Source: Negativicutes bacterium (GTDB lineage: Bacteria > Bacillota > Negativicutes > Veillonellales > Veillonellaceae). From it: 42,229 bases of DNA. A model generated the notes under the pieces. It was not told the origin of the DNA, made no database searches, and saw only the letters and a program-made list of their open reading frames with translations. Location: NCBI GenBank assembly GCA_009929605.1, contig SAAC01000010.1, positions 1-42,229 on the forward strand, in the 5' to 3' direction. Each line of letters opens with the position of its first letter. The stretch's first letter is position 1. The position numbers were made by a program, and so were the translations under genes. This document shows positions 25,165 to 34,226 of the stretch, in pieces.

Positions 25165-28100
25165 ATGTCCATCTACCGTTTGTATGTACGTAAACGAGAA
25201 GCATTTGGTCAAGAAGCAACTCGCATGTTAGACACCATTACAAAAGAGTTATTGTTACCTGCCACTAAGGTAACAATTTATGAACGTTATGATATCGAAG
25301 GTCTTCCTCAAGATCAATTCGAGAAAGCAAAGCACTTAATTTTCTCTGAACCACCAGTTGATGAAGTGTTCACTGAATTGCCTGACACAGCTGGGGCCTA
25401 TGTATTAGCTAGCGAATTCGTCCCAGGCCAATACGATCAACGCTCTGACAGTGCCGAACAATGTTTGTCCATGCTAACGCTCGACACTGGTTATACGGTT
25501 CGCACAGCACGTATTTTCGTTATTGAAGGTAGTTTTACAGCAGAACAAAAAAAAACTATCGAAAAATATTACATCAACCCTGTGGAATCTCGCGTAGCAT
25601 CCCTCGACATGCCAGCATCCTTGCAATTAACATTAGAGAATCCTGAGCCTGTGCAAATCATGGGCGGTTTCCGCGATTACACTGAGGCTCAATTGACTAA
25701 TTTTCTCAAGGAACTCGGTCTAGCTATGACATTAGCAGATTTGAAACTCATTCAGGAAGAATATAAAAACGTGGAACAACGCGATCCAAGCATCACTGAA
25801 ATCCGTTTGTTCGACACCTATTGGTCCGACCACTGCCGTCATACAACATTCATGACTGAATTAACGGACATCACTATTGATGAAAGTCGCTTCACGGCGC
25901 CTGTAAAACAAGCCCTTGAAGAATATACTGCAGGCCGCAACTTGCTATACACCACTAAAGTGAAAGCTCGCACCATGATGGATATGGCGACTCTTGCTGT
26001 GAAAGAATTACGTCACGCTGGGGGTCTCAAAAATCTTGATGAATCTGATGAAATCAACGCATGTACTATCATCATCCCTGTAGACGTAGATGGCAAAGAA
26101 GAAGAATGGTTGTTATTGTTCAAAAACGAAACTCACAACCATCCAACTGAAATTGAACCATTCGGTGGTGCCGCTACTTGTCTTGGCGGTTGTATCCGTG
26201 ACCCATTGAGCGGTCGTTCCTATGTATACCAAGCAATGCGTGTCACTGGTTCAGGTGATCCTCGCACACCTATCTCTGAAACATTAGAAGGCAAATTGCC
26301 TCAAAAACAAATCACCCAAGGTGCTGCGCGTGGTTATTCTTCCTATGGTAACCAAATCGGTCTTGCCACTGGTGAAGTTAAAGAATACTATCACAATGGC
26401 TATGTGGCAAAACGTATGGAAATCGGTGCCGTTGTAGGCGCTGCTCCTCGTAGTGCGGTACGTCGCGAAGTACCAACACCTGGCGATATCGTTGTATTAT
26501 TAGGTGGTAAAACTGGTCGTGATGGCTGTGGTGGTGCTACTGGTTCCTCCAAAGAACATACCCTTGAATCCTTGGAAACTTGCGGTGCAGAGGTTCAAAA
26601 AGGTAATCCATTAACAGAACGCAAAATCCAACGTTTATTCCGTCGCCCAGAAGTGACTACCCTTATTAAACGTTGTAATGACTTTGGTGCAGGCGGTGTA
26701 TCCGTTGCCATCGGCGAATTAACAGATGGTCTCAACATCAACCTCGATAAAGTACCTAAAAAATATGAAGGCCTTGATGGTACAGAACTGGCCATTTCTG
26801 AATCCCAAGAACGTATGGCTTGTGTCATTGAGCCAAAAGATTTGGAAGCTTTCACAAAATACTGTGACGAAGAAAACATCCAAATCACTGTAGTGGCAAA
26901 CGTTACAGACACAAACCGTCTCGTTATGACATGGCAAGGCACTGCTATCGTAGATATTAGCCGTGATTTCTTGAATACAAATGGCGCAAGCCAATACCAA
27001 GAAGCCCATGTATTGGCACCGGAAGGTAAATCCTATTTTTCTGGTTACAGCGGAAAAGTAAGCAATTTCCATGACCAATGGATCGAAGGCATTTCCACAT
27101 TGCAAACAGCATCCCAACAAGGTTTGTCCGAACGTTTTGACAGCACTGTAGGTGCTGGCACTGTTCTCATGCCATTCGGCGGTAAATATCAAAAAACACC
27201 TACCCAAGGTATGGTAGCAAAATTACCTGTTCTTCATGGAGAAACTACAACAACGAGCATCATGACACATGGTTTCAATCCTGACCTTGCGGTTTGGAGC
27301 CCATACCATGGCGCACAATATGCTGTATTGTTATCCGTAGCCAAAGGCGTAGCAATGGGCGGTCATCGTGAAGATATGTACCTCACATTGCAAGAATACT
27401 TTGAACGTTTAAATAGCAAAGAATCTTGGGGTAAACCAGTGAGTGCCCTTCTTGGGGCATACAAAGCTCAAAAAGAATTAGGTATCGGCGCTATTGGCGG
27501 TAAAGATTCCATGAGTGGTACATTCATGGACCTCACCGTCCCTCCTACCCTCGTATCCTTCGCAGTCGCTACAGCACCTGTAGACCGCGTAGTATCCCCT
27601 GATTTGAAAGGCGCAGATCATCGCCTCGTATTCCTCGATGTACCTCGTACATACGAAGATACGCCTGATTGGAATCGATTCAAAGAAAACTGCGACATCG
27701 TACAACGTGAAATCGATAATGGTCGCGTATACAGTGCCTACGTTGTAGAAGCTGGTGGTATTCCAGAAGCTATTACTAAAATGGCTCTTGGCAACCGCAT
27801 CGGTGTGAAATTCGACCAATATGCAGAAGCATCATTGTTCCAACCTGCATTGGGTGCTTTCATCATCGAAGTAGACGTAACAGCAGTTAACCATTTATTG
27901 GAAATACCTGGTGTACGCGTTATCGGCGTGACAACAGCAACACCAACTATCGAATGGAAAGACAATGTAGTAACACTCGACGAAGCACAGGCTGCGTACG
28001 AAGCACCATTGGAATCCATTTTCCCATTACTCGATGCGAACGGTACTGGCGAAGCAGTGGCATACATCCACGATCAACACGCACCTAAGGGTACTGCAAC

Positions 28101-28908
28101 AATTTCTGCGAAACCTAAAGTATTGATTCCTGTATTCCCTGGCACAAACTGTGAATTCGACTCTGCTCGTGCCTTTGAACGCGCTGGCGCAGAGGCAGAT
28201 ATCGTTATCATCCGCAACCAAACAGTGGCTCAATTAGAGGACTCCATCCAAGTCATCAAGGAAAAATTAGAACAATCCCAAATCTTGATGTTCCCAGGTG
28301 GTTTCAGTGCTGGTGACGAACCAGATGGTTCCGGTAAATTCACTGCCACCCTATTCCGCAATCCATACCTTGCAGAAGGTTTGGAGAACCTATTGTACAA
28401 GCGCGATGGTCTTGTTCTTGGTATCTGTAATGGCTTCCAAGCATTGATCAAACTTGGTCTATTGCCTGGCGGTCATATCGAACCATTAACTGAGGCACAT
28501 CCTACCTTGACGTACAACCGTATTGGTCGCCATTTGTCTGGCATGGTTCATACGAAGGTGATTTCTACGAAATCCCCTTGGATGAGCGATATGAAAGCTG
28601 GCGAAATCTATACAGTACCAATTTCCCACGGTGAAGGCCGATTCATTGCTAGCCCTGCCCAAGTATTGGAATTCAACAAAACTGGCCAAATTGCTACACA
28701 ATACGTTGATTTTAACGGCATTGCAAGCATGGACTCTCGTTTTAACCCTAACCAATCTGTGGCGGCTATTGAAGGTATCTTTAGCCCTGATGGCAGAGTA
28801 TTTGGTAAAATGGCGCATTCCGAACGCGTCGGTTACGGGATTTCAAAAAATATCCCAGGCCAATTAGAAATGCCAATCTTTACATCTGGCGTTAAGTATT
28901 TTAAATAA
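25165..28908 (+). CDS. purL: phosphoribosylformylglycinamidine synthase, single-chain form
   Basis: The 1247-residue enzyme converts FGAR to FGAM (step 4) with ATP and glutamine. All parts that are split into PurS, PurQ and PurL in Bacilli are fused here. An N-terminal PurS-like region is followed by a linker and two PurM-like halves (FDTYWSDHCRHTTFMTEL, NETHNHPTEIEPFGGAATCLGG, VLLGGKTGRDGCGGATGSS, and a second GAIGGKDSMSG). The C-terminal class I glutaminase starts at PKVLIPVFPGTNCEFDSARAF, with nucleophile Cys1088 in LGICNGFQALIKLG and the HGEGRF histidine. AGGAGG precedes the ATG. It is monocistronic and separate from the pur operon. Confidence 0.95.
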   Translation: MSIYRLYVRKREAFGQEATRMLDTITKELLLPATKVTIYERYDIEGLPQDQFEKAKHLIFSEPPVDEVFTELPDTAGAYVLASEFVPGQYDQRSDSAEQCLSMLTLDTGYTVRTARIFVIEGSFTAEQKKTIEKYYINPVESRVASLDMPASLQLTLENPEPVQIMGGFRDYTEAQLTNFLKELGLAMTLADLKLIQEEYKNVEQRDPSITEIRLFDTYWSDHCRHTTFMTELTDITIDESRFTAPVKQALEEYTAGRNLLYTTKVKARTMMDMATLAVKELRHAGGLKNLDESDEINACTIIIPVDVDGKEEEWLLLFKNETHNHPTEIEPFGGAATCLGGCIRDPLSGRSYVYQAMRVTGSGDPRTPISETLEGKLPQKQITQGAARGYSSYGNQIGLATGEVKEYYHNGYVAKRMEIGAVVGAAPRSAVRREVPTPGDIVVLLGGKTGRDGCGGATGSSKEHTLESLETCGAEVQKGNPLTERKIQRLFRRPEVTTLIKRCNDFGAGGVSVAIGELTDGLNINLDKVPKKYEGLDGTELAISESQERMACVIEPKDLEAFTKYCDEENIQITVVANVTDTNRLVMTWQGTAIVDISRDFLNTNGASQYQEAHVLAPEGKSYFSGYSGKVSNFHDQWIEGISTLQTASQQGLSERFDSTVGAGTVLMPFGGKYQKTPTQGMVAKLPVLHGETTTTSIMTHGFNPDLAVWSPYHGAQYAVLLSVAKGVAMGGHREDMYLTLQEYFERLNSKESWGKPVSALLGAYKAQKELGIGAIGGKDSMSGTFMDLTVPPTLVSFAVATAPVDRVVSPDLKGADHRLVFLDVPRTYEDTPDWNRFKENCDIVQREIDNGRVYSAYVVEAGGIPEAITKMALGNRIGVKFDQYAEASLFQPALGAFIIEVDVTAVNHLLEIPGVRVIGVTTATPTIEWKDNVVTLDEAQAAYEAPLESIFPLLDANGTGEAVAYIHDQHAPKGTATISAKPKVLIPVFPGTNCEFDSARAFERAGAEADIVIIRNQTVAQLEDSIQVIKEKLEQSQILMFPGGFSAGDEPDGSGKFTATLFRNPYLAEGLENLLYKRDGLVLGICNGFQALIKLGLLPGGHIEPLTEAHPTLTYNRIGRHLSGMVHTKVISTKSPWMSDMKAGEIYTVPISHGEGRFIASPAQVLEFNKTGQIATQYVDFNGIASMDSRFNPNQSVAAIEGIFSPDGRVFGKMAHSERVGYGISKNIPGQLEMPIFTSGVKYFK

Positions 28909-28912
28909 AAAG

Positions 28913-28988
28913 AAATCCTAGGAGGACACTTGCTGGGCTCCGAACGCATCCGCGTAAAGTCGCCTGCACAAGTATCCTCCTAGGATTT
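28913..28988 (+). terminator. unusually long hairpin after purL
   Basis: AAATCCTAGGAGGA (28913-28926) pairs perfectly over 14 bp with TCCTCCTAGGATTT (28975-28988); ACTTG/CAAGT extends it inward after one mismatch and AAAGAA/TTTCTTT outward with a bulge. The 35-base loop is comparatively GC-rich. A T-rich tail (TTTTCTTT) follows. It starts 5 bases after the purL stop, so it is probably the purL terminator, but the length is unusual. Confidence 0.6.
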
Positions 28989-29063
28989 TCTTTCTACATA
29001 AGCTGTGAAGGATGTAAAGATTGGCATTCTAAGGTAGCTGTAAAGATTTTTTGAAATCCCTCA

Positions 29064-29265
29064 CCTAAAAAAGATAATGTAGTTTACAACGCTTCTACTT
29101 GGTAGATGTGCTGGTTAGTACTTGCGCTTCTGCTTGGGATATGTAGTGTGGAGAACGGCGTAGTACCTCCGGTTGTGTTTAGCACAGGCGATGGATTAGC
29201 ATGCCTCGTCCTCCGGACATCGGAGTGCATAGTGTTTCATACCGCATCTGTATTTTTCAGGTGAT
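29064..29265 (+). ncRNA. structured ~200-nt RNA candidate, possibly 6S RNA
   Basis: This stretch lacks a reading frame and is less AT-rich than its flanks. CACCTAAAAAAGAT (29064-29077) pairs with ATCT...TTTTTCAGGTG (29248-29265) to close the region. Inside, GCAC-CGATG pairs with CATCG-GTGC near 29184-29230 and GTACT with AGTAC (29120-29167), giving a long interrupted hairpin. A T-rich tail follows the closing stem. Size, closing stem, open centre and a terminal segment with GCATGCCTCGTCC, similar by eye to E. coli 6S RNA, suggest 6S RNA. A weak promoter (TTGGCA-17-AAAGAT, 29021-29049) would start it near 29056. Strand and identity are tentative. Confidence 0.4.
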
Positions 29266-29314
29266 TTATATTTTCATTTTTTACAGTTAGTTATTTAAAA
29301 ATAAATATTGCTTA

Positions 29315-29342
29315 TTGGCCTAAATATTAGTATTATTATAAT
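29315..29342 (+). promoter_or_regulatory. promoter of the flavodiiron protein gene
   Basis: TTGGCC (29315-29320) and a perfect TATAAT (29337-29342) are separated by 16 bases. Transcription should begin near 29349, giving a ~130-base leader. Confidence 0.55.
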
Positions 29343-29350
29343 AGCCCAAT

Positions 29351-29368
29351 TTGTGACATGTTTCACGT
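29351..29368 (+). promoter_or_regulatory. Rex- or CRP/FNR-like operator at the flavodiiron promoter
   Basis: TTGTGACATGTTTCACGT matches the Rex (redox-sensing repressor) operator TTGTGAAATATTTCACAA at 14 of 18 positions, and also fits the CRP/FNR pattern TGTGA-N6-TCAC. It starts at or just after the predicted +1, a position suited to repression. The regulator is not encoded in the window. Confidence 0.5.
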
Positions 29369-29477
29369 TGGCTAAACTAGTTCTATACGCTACCTGGGTT
29401 GAAATCGATTCATTTACTGGACTTTCACCATGGGTAGACAGTCATGAGATATAAGTTTATTTAGAAAGGAATTCTCT

Positions 29478-30716
29478 ATGCATTGCGCACAAAAGATTAC
29501 TGAAAACATTTATTGGATTGGTAGCAATGATTGGACTACTGAACGTTTTGAAAATTTATTCCCTATCCCAAATGGTGTTAGCTACAACTCCTATTTCATC
29601 GATGATGAAAAAACTTGCGTTGTAGACAGTGTTGATGCTGAGATTCGTGAAGAATATTTTGACAATCTAGTGCATTTGTTAAATGGTCGTGATCTTGATT
29701 ACATCGTTGTCAATCACATGGAACCTGACCATTGCCAAACATTGTTGGAAACTATCGAACGTTACCCTAATGTAAAAATGGTTGGTAACGCTACAACATT
29801 CCGCATGTTTGAACAATTCTACCGCACTCCAAAACCTGACAATTACCATCAAGTAAAAGAAGGCGACACTATCGACCTTGGTAAACACAAATTAGTGTCC
29901 TACACTATGCCAATGGTTCACTGGCCAGAGGTTACAGCTACATTTGAACAAACAACAGGCACATTGTTCTCCGCTGATGCGTTCGGTACATTCGGCACAA
30001 TCAACGGTAACATCTTTGCTGACCAAGCGGATTTCCGTTTGACATTCGAAGAGGAAACTCGTCGTTACTACACTAACATCGTTGGTAAATACGGTCCTCA
30101 AGTACAAAATGCAATCCGTAAATTGGGCGCTTTGGAAATCAAAAACATTGCTCCATTGCATGGTCCAATCTGGCGTACACCTGAAACTATCGAATACATT
30201 TTTCATAAATACTTACATTGGAGCTCTTACACAGCTGAGAAAAAAGGTGTTGTTATCGTCTTCGGTTCCATGTACGGTAACACTCGCGACATCGCACAAC
30301 AAGTGGCAAAACAATTGTCCTTTCGTGGTGTTGAGGACATCAAAATCTACGATGTATCCAAAACTAACCCTTCCTACATCATCTCTGATGCTTGGAAATA
30401 CACTCATATGGTTTGCCTAGCTCCTACTTACAACTTGAACTTGTACTTAACGATGGAAAACTTCATCCACGAGTTGAAAGCTTTGAACTTCCAAAACCAC
30501 AAAGTATCCATTATCGGTAACCACTCCTGGGCGTCCGCTGCTATGAAATCCATGGTGGCTCACTTCACAGAAGATTTCAAAAACATGGAAATCGTTGGTG
30601 AACCTTTGGATATTAAATCCTCTTTGAAAGAAGAAGATCTTCCATTGATCGAAAAATTAGCTGATGACATCAAAGCATCCTTGGATGAAACTGTTATCTT
30701 TCACGCTAAATTATAA
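29478..30716 (+). CDS. fprA: flavodiiron protein (A-type flavoprotein, oxygen or NO reductase)
   Basis: The 412-residue protein has an N-terminal metallo-beta-lactamase-like diiron domain (residues ~1-250) and a C-terminal flavodoxin domain (~255-400). Diiron ligands are visible: His80, Glu82, Asp84 and His85 in NHMEPDHC, His148 in MVHWPEV, Asp167 in SADAFGTFG, and a later histidine in APLHGPIW. The FMN loop is VFGSMYGNTRDIAQQ. There is no rubredoxin or reductase extension, so a separate electron donor is needed. Cytoplasmic; it detoxifies O2 or NO in anaerobes. RBS AAAGGAA precedes the ATG. It is monocistronic, with a redox-type operator upstream and a strong terminator downstream. Confidence 0.92.
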   Translation: MHCAQKITENIYWIGSNDWTTERFENLFPIPNGVSYNSYFIDDEKTCVVDSVDAEIREEYFDNLVHLLNGRDLDYIVVNHMEPDHCQTLLETIERYPNVKMVGNATTFRMFEQFYRTPKPDNYHQVKEGDTIDLGKHKLVSYTMPMVHWPEVTATFEQTTGTLFSADAFGTFGTINGNIFADQADFRLTFEEETRRYYTNIVGKYGPQVQNAIRKLGALEIKNIAPLHGPIWRTPETIEYIFHKYLHWSSYTAEKKGVVIVFGSMYGNTRDIAQQVAKQLSFRGVEDIKIYDVSKTNPSYIISDAWKYTHMVCLAPTYNLNLYLTMENFIHELKALNFQNHKVSIIGNHSWASAAMKSMVAHFTEDFKNMEIVGEPLDIKSSLKEEDLPLIEKLADDIKASLDETVIFHAKL

Positions 30717-30744
30717 TTCAGTAATCACTGATATATAACAGATG

Positions 30745-30774
30745 AAAGCCCCGAACGCGCGTTCGGGGCTTTTT
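30745..30774. terminator. strong bidirectional terminator between fprA and sir
   Basis: A perfect 12-bp stem AAAGCCCCGAAC closes on a GCGC loop, followed by TTTTT. Both convergent genes end within 30 bases of it. The stem core is nearly identical to the terminator at 41624-41651. Confidence 0.9.
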
Positions 30775-30786
30775 GTTGTCTATGTA

Positions 30787-32337
30787 TTATATTTTTTCAT
30801 CGTATTGTTTCACTAATGCATTAAATACGTCTTGGTTTCCTTGAATCCAATCATCAAATGTTGTATTAGCATTACGAACGGTAGTACCTAATTCAACGAT
30901 GAACTCAGGTATAAATCGTGTTTCAATAACTGCCACTTGTTCACCTAGTTTTTCAGAACCAAAGGCTTCATTACCACCAACAAATAATGCAAACGCATCT
31001 ACCGGTTTCTTGTCCACTAATTTAGCGGCGCCTTGGAACCCAATACTAGCGGTTTCATGGGTACCGCAAGAGTTATGGCAACCAGAGATATATAGACGAG
31101 GCAATACGCCTTCTTCAAAGTGATGTGGTTTTGCAGCTGCTAAAATAGCTTCTAATAGACCATGGGAATCACGTACACCAATTTGGCACACAGTGGCACC
31201 TACACAAGATACAGATTTTTCAAATGTAGTTTGAGCAGAGCGATTATTATCCACAAAGGCGGCAACTGTTTTAGCTTCTTCCGCTGTTAAATTGGCAATA
31301 TATGCTGTTTCTTCTGCAGCCAGACGAAGTTCTACACCTTCAAATGGTTCAACTAGATCTACCAATTCAATGAATTCTTCTGGAGTAGGGGTACCTCCAA
31401 TTGGATGATATTCTACATAATATAAACCCGGTTGTTTTTGTGGTTTAATTCTCCAGTTATTAATGATCTCTACAGGACCTGTTTTTTCAATAATGTTGCC
31501 TATAGGATTAATCACATCAAGATCTTTTTTCTTTGCTTCTTCAACATATTCATTATAGATACGAAGATATTCTTCTAGCCCTAATTTCACTGGTAAATAA
31601 CGGGATCGATTGCTGGCACGAGTTTTATAGTCAGAGTGTTCTGTAAAAATACGCACCATTGCCTCTGCATAATATAGTACATCCTTTGGATCAATGTGAT
31701 CCGCTACTTTCACCCCGATTTTAGGGTTTGGTCCAAGACCACCCGCCGTATATACATCAAATGTACCATCTGTATTAGCTAGATAACCCAAATCACGAAT
31801 TCGAGTGTGTCCAGAACCATCATTAGAACTAGAGAAGGATACTTTCATTTTACGTGGATATTTAACTGTGCCAATTGTCCCCAATAAATATTCACTCACG
31901 GCATTCATATAGCCTGTTACATCAAAGTATTCGTCCTTTTCAATACCGATGAGGCCTGATGATGTAATATTACGTGGATTATCTGAACCAGCACCACGAG
32001 TCAAAATATTATTGTCATATAGCTCATTCATCAACGGTTCAATAATATCACCTGTAATGTGATGTAACTGAAGGCATTGGCATGTTGTGAAATGTACCAT
32101 TGGTACATGGTATGTTTTAATAGCCTCACGAAATGCTAGTAATTGATTTTTATTAATTACACCACCGCTGAAACGGCAACGAATCATTGTGCTTTTGGCG
32201 CCTTTTTCACCATAATTACCAAAACCACCAGAAATCGCTTTGTAATCATTCGGTTTCATTTCTTGTTTGTAGAATTTGTCGGCCGCATCAAAAAATGTCG
32301 GTAAATCTTGTTTAAACAACACTGTCCATTTGTTCAT
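30787..32337 (-). CDS. sir: siroheme sulfite reductase (nitrite/sulfite reductase hemoprotein)
   Basis: The 516-residue protein contains two ferredoxin-like half domains and two siroheme/4Fe-4S domains of the nitrite/sulfite reductase family. The cluster-siroheme cysteines are in the pattern C-x5-C...C-x3-C: Cys378, Cys384 (SCVGATVCQIG) and Cys420, Cys424 (ISGCHNSCGTHE). No flavin domain is attached, so electrons probably come from ferredoxin. As the last gene of a sulfate-assimilation cluster (28 bases after cysN) it most likely reduces sulfite to sulfide; nitrite as substrate is less likely in this context. AGGAGG precedes the ATG. Confidence 0.88.
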   Translation of the reverse strand: MNKWTVLFKQDLPTFFDAADKFYKQEMKPNDYKAISGGFGNYGEKGAKSTMIRCRFSGGVINKNQLLAFREAIKTYHVPMVHFTTCQCLQLHHITGDIIEPLMNELYDNNILTRGAGSDNPRNITSSGLIGIEKDEYFDVTGYMNAVSEYLLGTIGTVKYPRKMKVSFSSSNDGSGHTRIRDLGYLANTDGTFDVYTAGGLGPNPKIGVKVADHIDPKDVLYYAEAMVRIFTEHSDYKTRASNRSRYLPVKLGLEEYLRIYNEYVEEAKKKDLDVINPIGNIIEKTGPVEIINNWRIKPQKQPGLYYVEYHPIGGTPTPEEFIELVDLVEPFEGVELRLAAEETAYIANLTAEEAKTVAAFVDNNRSAQTTFEKSVSCVGATVCQIGVRDSHGLLEAILAAAKPHHFEEGVLPRLYISGCHNSCGTHETASIGFQGAAKLVDKKPVDAFALFVGGNEAFGSEKLGEQVAVIETRFIPEFIVELGTTVRNANTTFDDWIQGNQDVFNALVKQYDEKI

Positions 32338-32365
32338 GTGTACATCCTCCTTAGATGTCTATTCA

Positions 32366-34087
32366 TTAAATAATATAGTCAAAATCAAAGACTACTTTTC
32401 TAAAACGACCAAAGCTGTAATAGCGATTGGCAAATTCAACGCGTTTACGATAATCACTAGATTCTAATTGATCATAGGATACGAGCATATTTTGTAAATC
32501 CTCTTGATTAGCGATATATAAGGCAAAACCACGACCATTTACGAGTGGGGCCCCCGTATATTTATAATCATCTAGGGCTTGAATGGTATCGACTTTACCA
32601 TCGCGGATCAAAATGGATACCTTGTCACGCAATACGAGTACGTCAAAGTTCGCTGGGTAGGTGTAGCTTTCACCAGTCAATGGAATGGCATCACCCTCAG
32701 CATAGACCTGATGATTGCTAGAGGATTTGGCCACCTCATTATTGCCCACATTGTAATAGAATTCATCAAATAGCTCGCCACGCGCCACTAGCTCATCCTT
32801 GACGAAGGCAGGTTGAATGGTTTCTGCCACAGATTTTTCTGCTGCATTGACGATGCCACCACCGGTTACGTCATAGCCATCGACGATGACAAAACGACCT
32901 GTCCCCTGATTTTCACGGAATGTATCAAAGGCGATTTCTTCCTTCGTACGCAAAATCACTTCTCCTACGTCGTTCAATTTGATTTCCTTGAGGGTATCAT
33001 CACTGCTATCAAGGCTGGATGCATCGATAACCTTATTGATACTTTCCACCTCAACCTCTACCTCTTGGGTCGCTAATTTCAAACGGTATTTTTTACCCAC
33101 CTTGAGCGGTGTTTTACCCATCCAGAACAAGGATACGAGTAAACGGTTGGAAATATGTGGGGCCGGTTCACTAGCAAGCGTAATCAGTTCACCACGTTTA
33201 TTAAAGAATTCATCTCGCACTGTAATACCCACAGATTGACCAGCATAACCCTTATTTTTACGGTCACGAGGCGCCCAATAGGCCAATGTGGAGATATGTG
33301 TTTTTTTACCACTTGGCCAGATGACGATTTCGTCACCTACCGCTAATTTACCAGCCTCAATACGACCAGCGATAATACGACGGTTATCGAATTTATACAC
33401 ATCTTGAATTGGGAATCGAAGTGGTTTATCGATTTCCTGCTGCTCCCCAGGTAATTCATCCATAGCCACCAATAATGGTTGATCCGTATACCATGGCATT
33501 TTATCGGATGCAGTAGCAATATTTTCGCCTGCCAAACCAGATACTGGAATGTATCGTAATGGCGTAACACCCAGTGGTGTGATGAATTCTTTCATTTCAC
33601 TGGCCACGCGATGATATGTCGCCGCATCATAATCAACGAGGTCCATTTTATTGATGACAACGTACACATTCTTAATACCTAACAAACTCAACATATAGGC
33701 ATGGCGTTTGGATTGTTCTTGCACACCTTGTTTCGCATCAATGATGAGCAATGCGGCACTGGCATTAGCAGCACCAGAAATCATATTTTTCAAGAACTCT
33801 TTGTGGCCTGGTGCATCAATGATAACATAATCACGTTGATCCGTGAAAAATTGAATTTGTGTGGTATCTATGGTGATACCTTGCTTTTGTTCTTCTTCAA
33901 AGGCATCTAGCAAATAAGCATATTCAAAGGGTTTACCTGTTTCCTTCGCAATACGACGTACCTTTTCAACGGCCCCCTCAGGTAGTGAATTCGTGTCGTA
34001 CAACAACTTGCCAATGACCGTAGATTTACCGTGATCCACGTGGCCTACTACTACTATTTTCAGATTATCTCGTTTCTTTTTCGCCAT
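32366..34087 (-). CDS. cysN: sulfate adenylyltransferase large subunit (GTPase) with C-terminal extension
   Basis: The 573-residue protein is the regulatory GTPase of ATP sulfurylase. G motifs: GHVDHGKS (15-22), DAPGHKEF (91-98) and NKMD (146-149), followed by two beta-barrel domains ending near residue 415 (TGRFVIVDGYDVTGGGIV). About 155 further residues follow. They lack the P-loop expected of a fused APS kinase (CysC) and contain VLVLRDKVSILIRDGKVD and a basic, aromatic end (RYYSFGRFRKVVFDFDY). The identity of that domain is not recognised. A CTTTCAC element lies 67 bases before the start, within a 139-base gap to cysD. Confidence 0.92.
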   Translation of the reverse strand: MAKKKRDNLKIVVVGHVDHGKSTVIGKLLYDTNSLPEGAVEKVRRIAKETGKPFEYAYLLDAFEEEQKQGITIDTTQIQFFTDQRDYVIIDAPGHKEFLKNMISGAANASAALLIIDAKQGVQEQSKRHAYMLSLLGIKNVYVVINKMDLVDYDAATYHRVASEMKEFITPLGVTPLRYIPVSGLAGENIATASDKMPWYTDQPLLVAMDELPGEQQEIDKPLRFPIQDVYKFDNRRIIAGRIEAGKLAVGDEIVIWPSGKKTHISTLAYWAPRDRKNKGYAGQSVGITVRDEFFNKRGELITLASEPAPHISNRLLVSLFWMGKTPLKVGKKYRLKLATQEVEVEVESINKVIDASSLDSSDDTLKEIKLNDVGEVILRTKEEIAFDTFRENQGTGRFVIVDGYDVTGGGIVNAAEKSVAETIQPAFVKDELVARGELFDEFYYNVGNNEVAKSSSNHQVYAEGDAIPLTGESYTYPANFDVLVLRDKVSILIRDGKVDTIQALDDYKYTGAPLVNGRGFALYIANQEDLQNMLVSYDQLESSDYRKRVEFANRYYSFGRFRKVVFDFDYII

Positions 34088-34226
34088 TTTATCATCACAT
34101 TCCTAACTATTCTCACTCATGTATATTCATCTATTTTGTGCATTTGTATGCCTGTGAAAGTTACAATGCATATCGCATTCTGCCTATATCAGTTGTTTAC
34201 CAACAGACAATAATAATTGCGATATA

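Noticed and set aside
25165..28908. Several minus-strand reading frames of 60-160 codons inside purL
   Set aside because: They lie wholly within a well-matched purL frame, lack RBSs and have no recognisable domains; they are shadows of codon usage.
29064..29265. 5S rRNA, SRP RNA, RNase P RNA or tmRNA in the purL-fprA gap
   Set aside because: None of the conserved cores of these RNAs is present; only a 6S-like outline remains possible.
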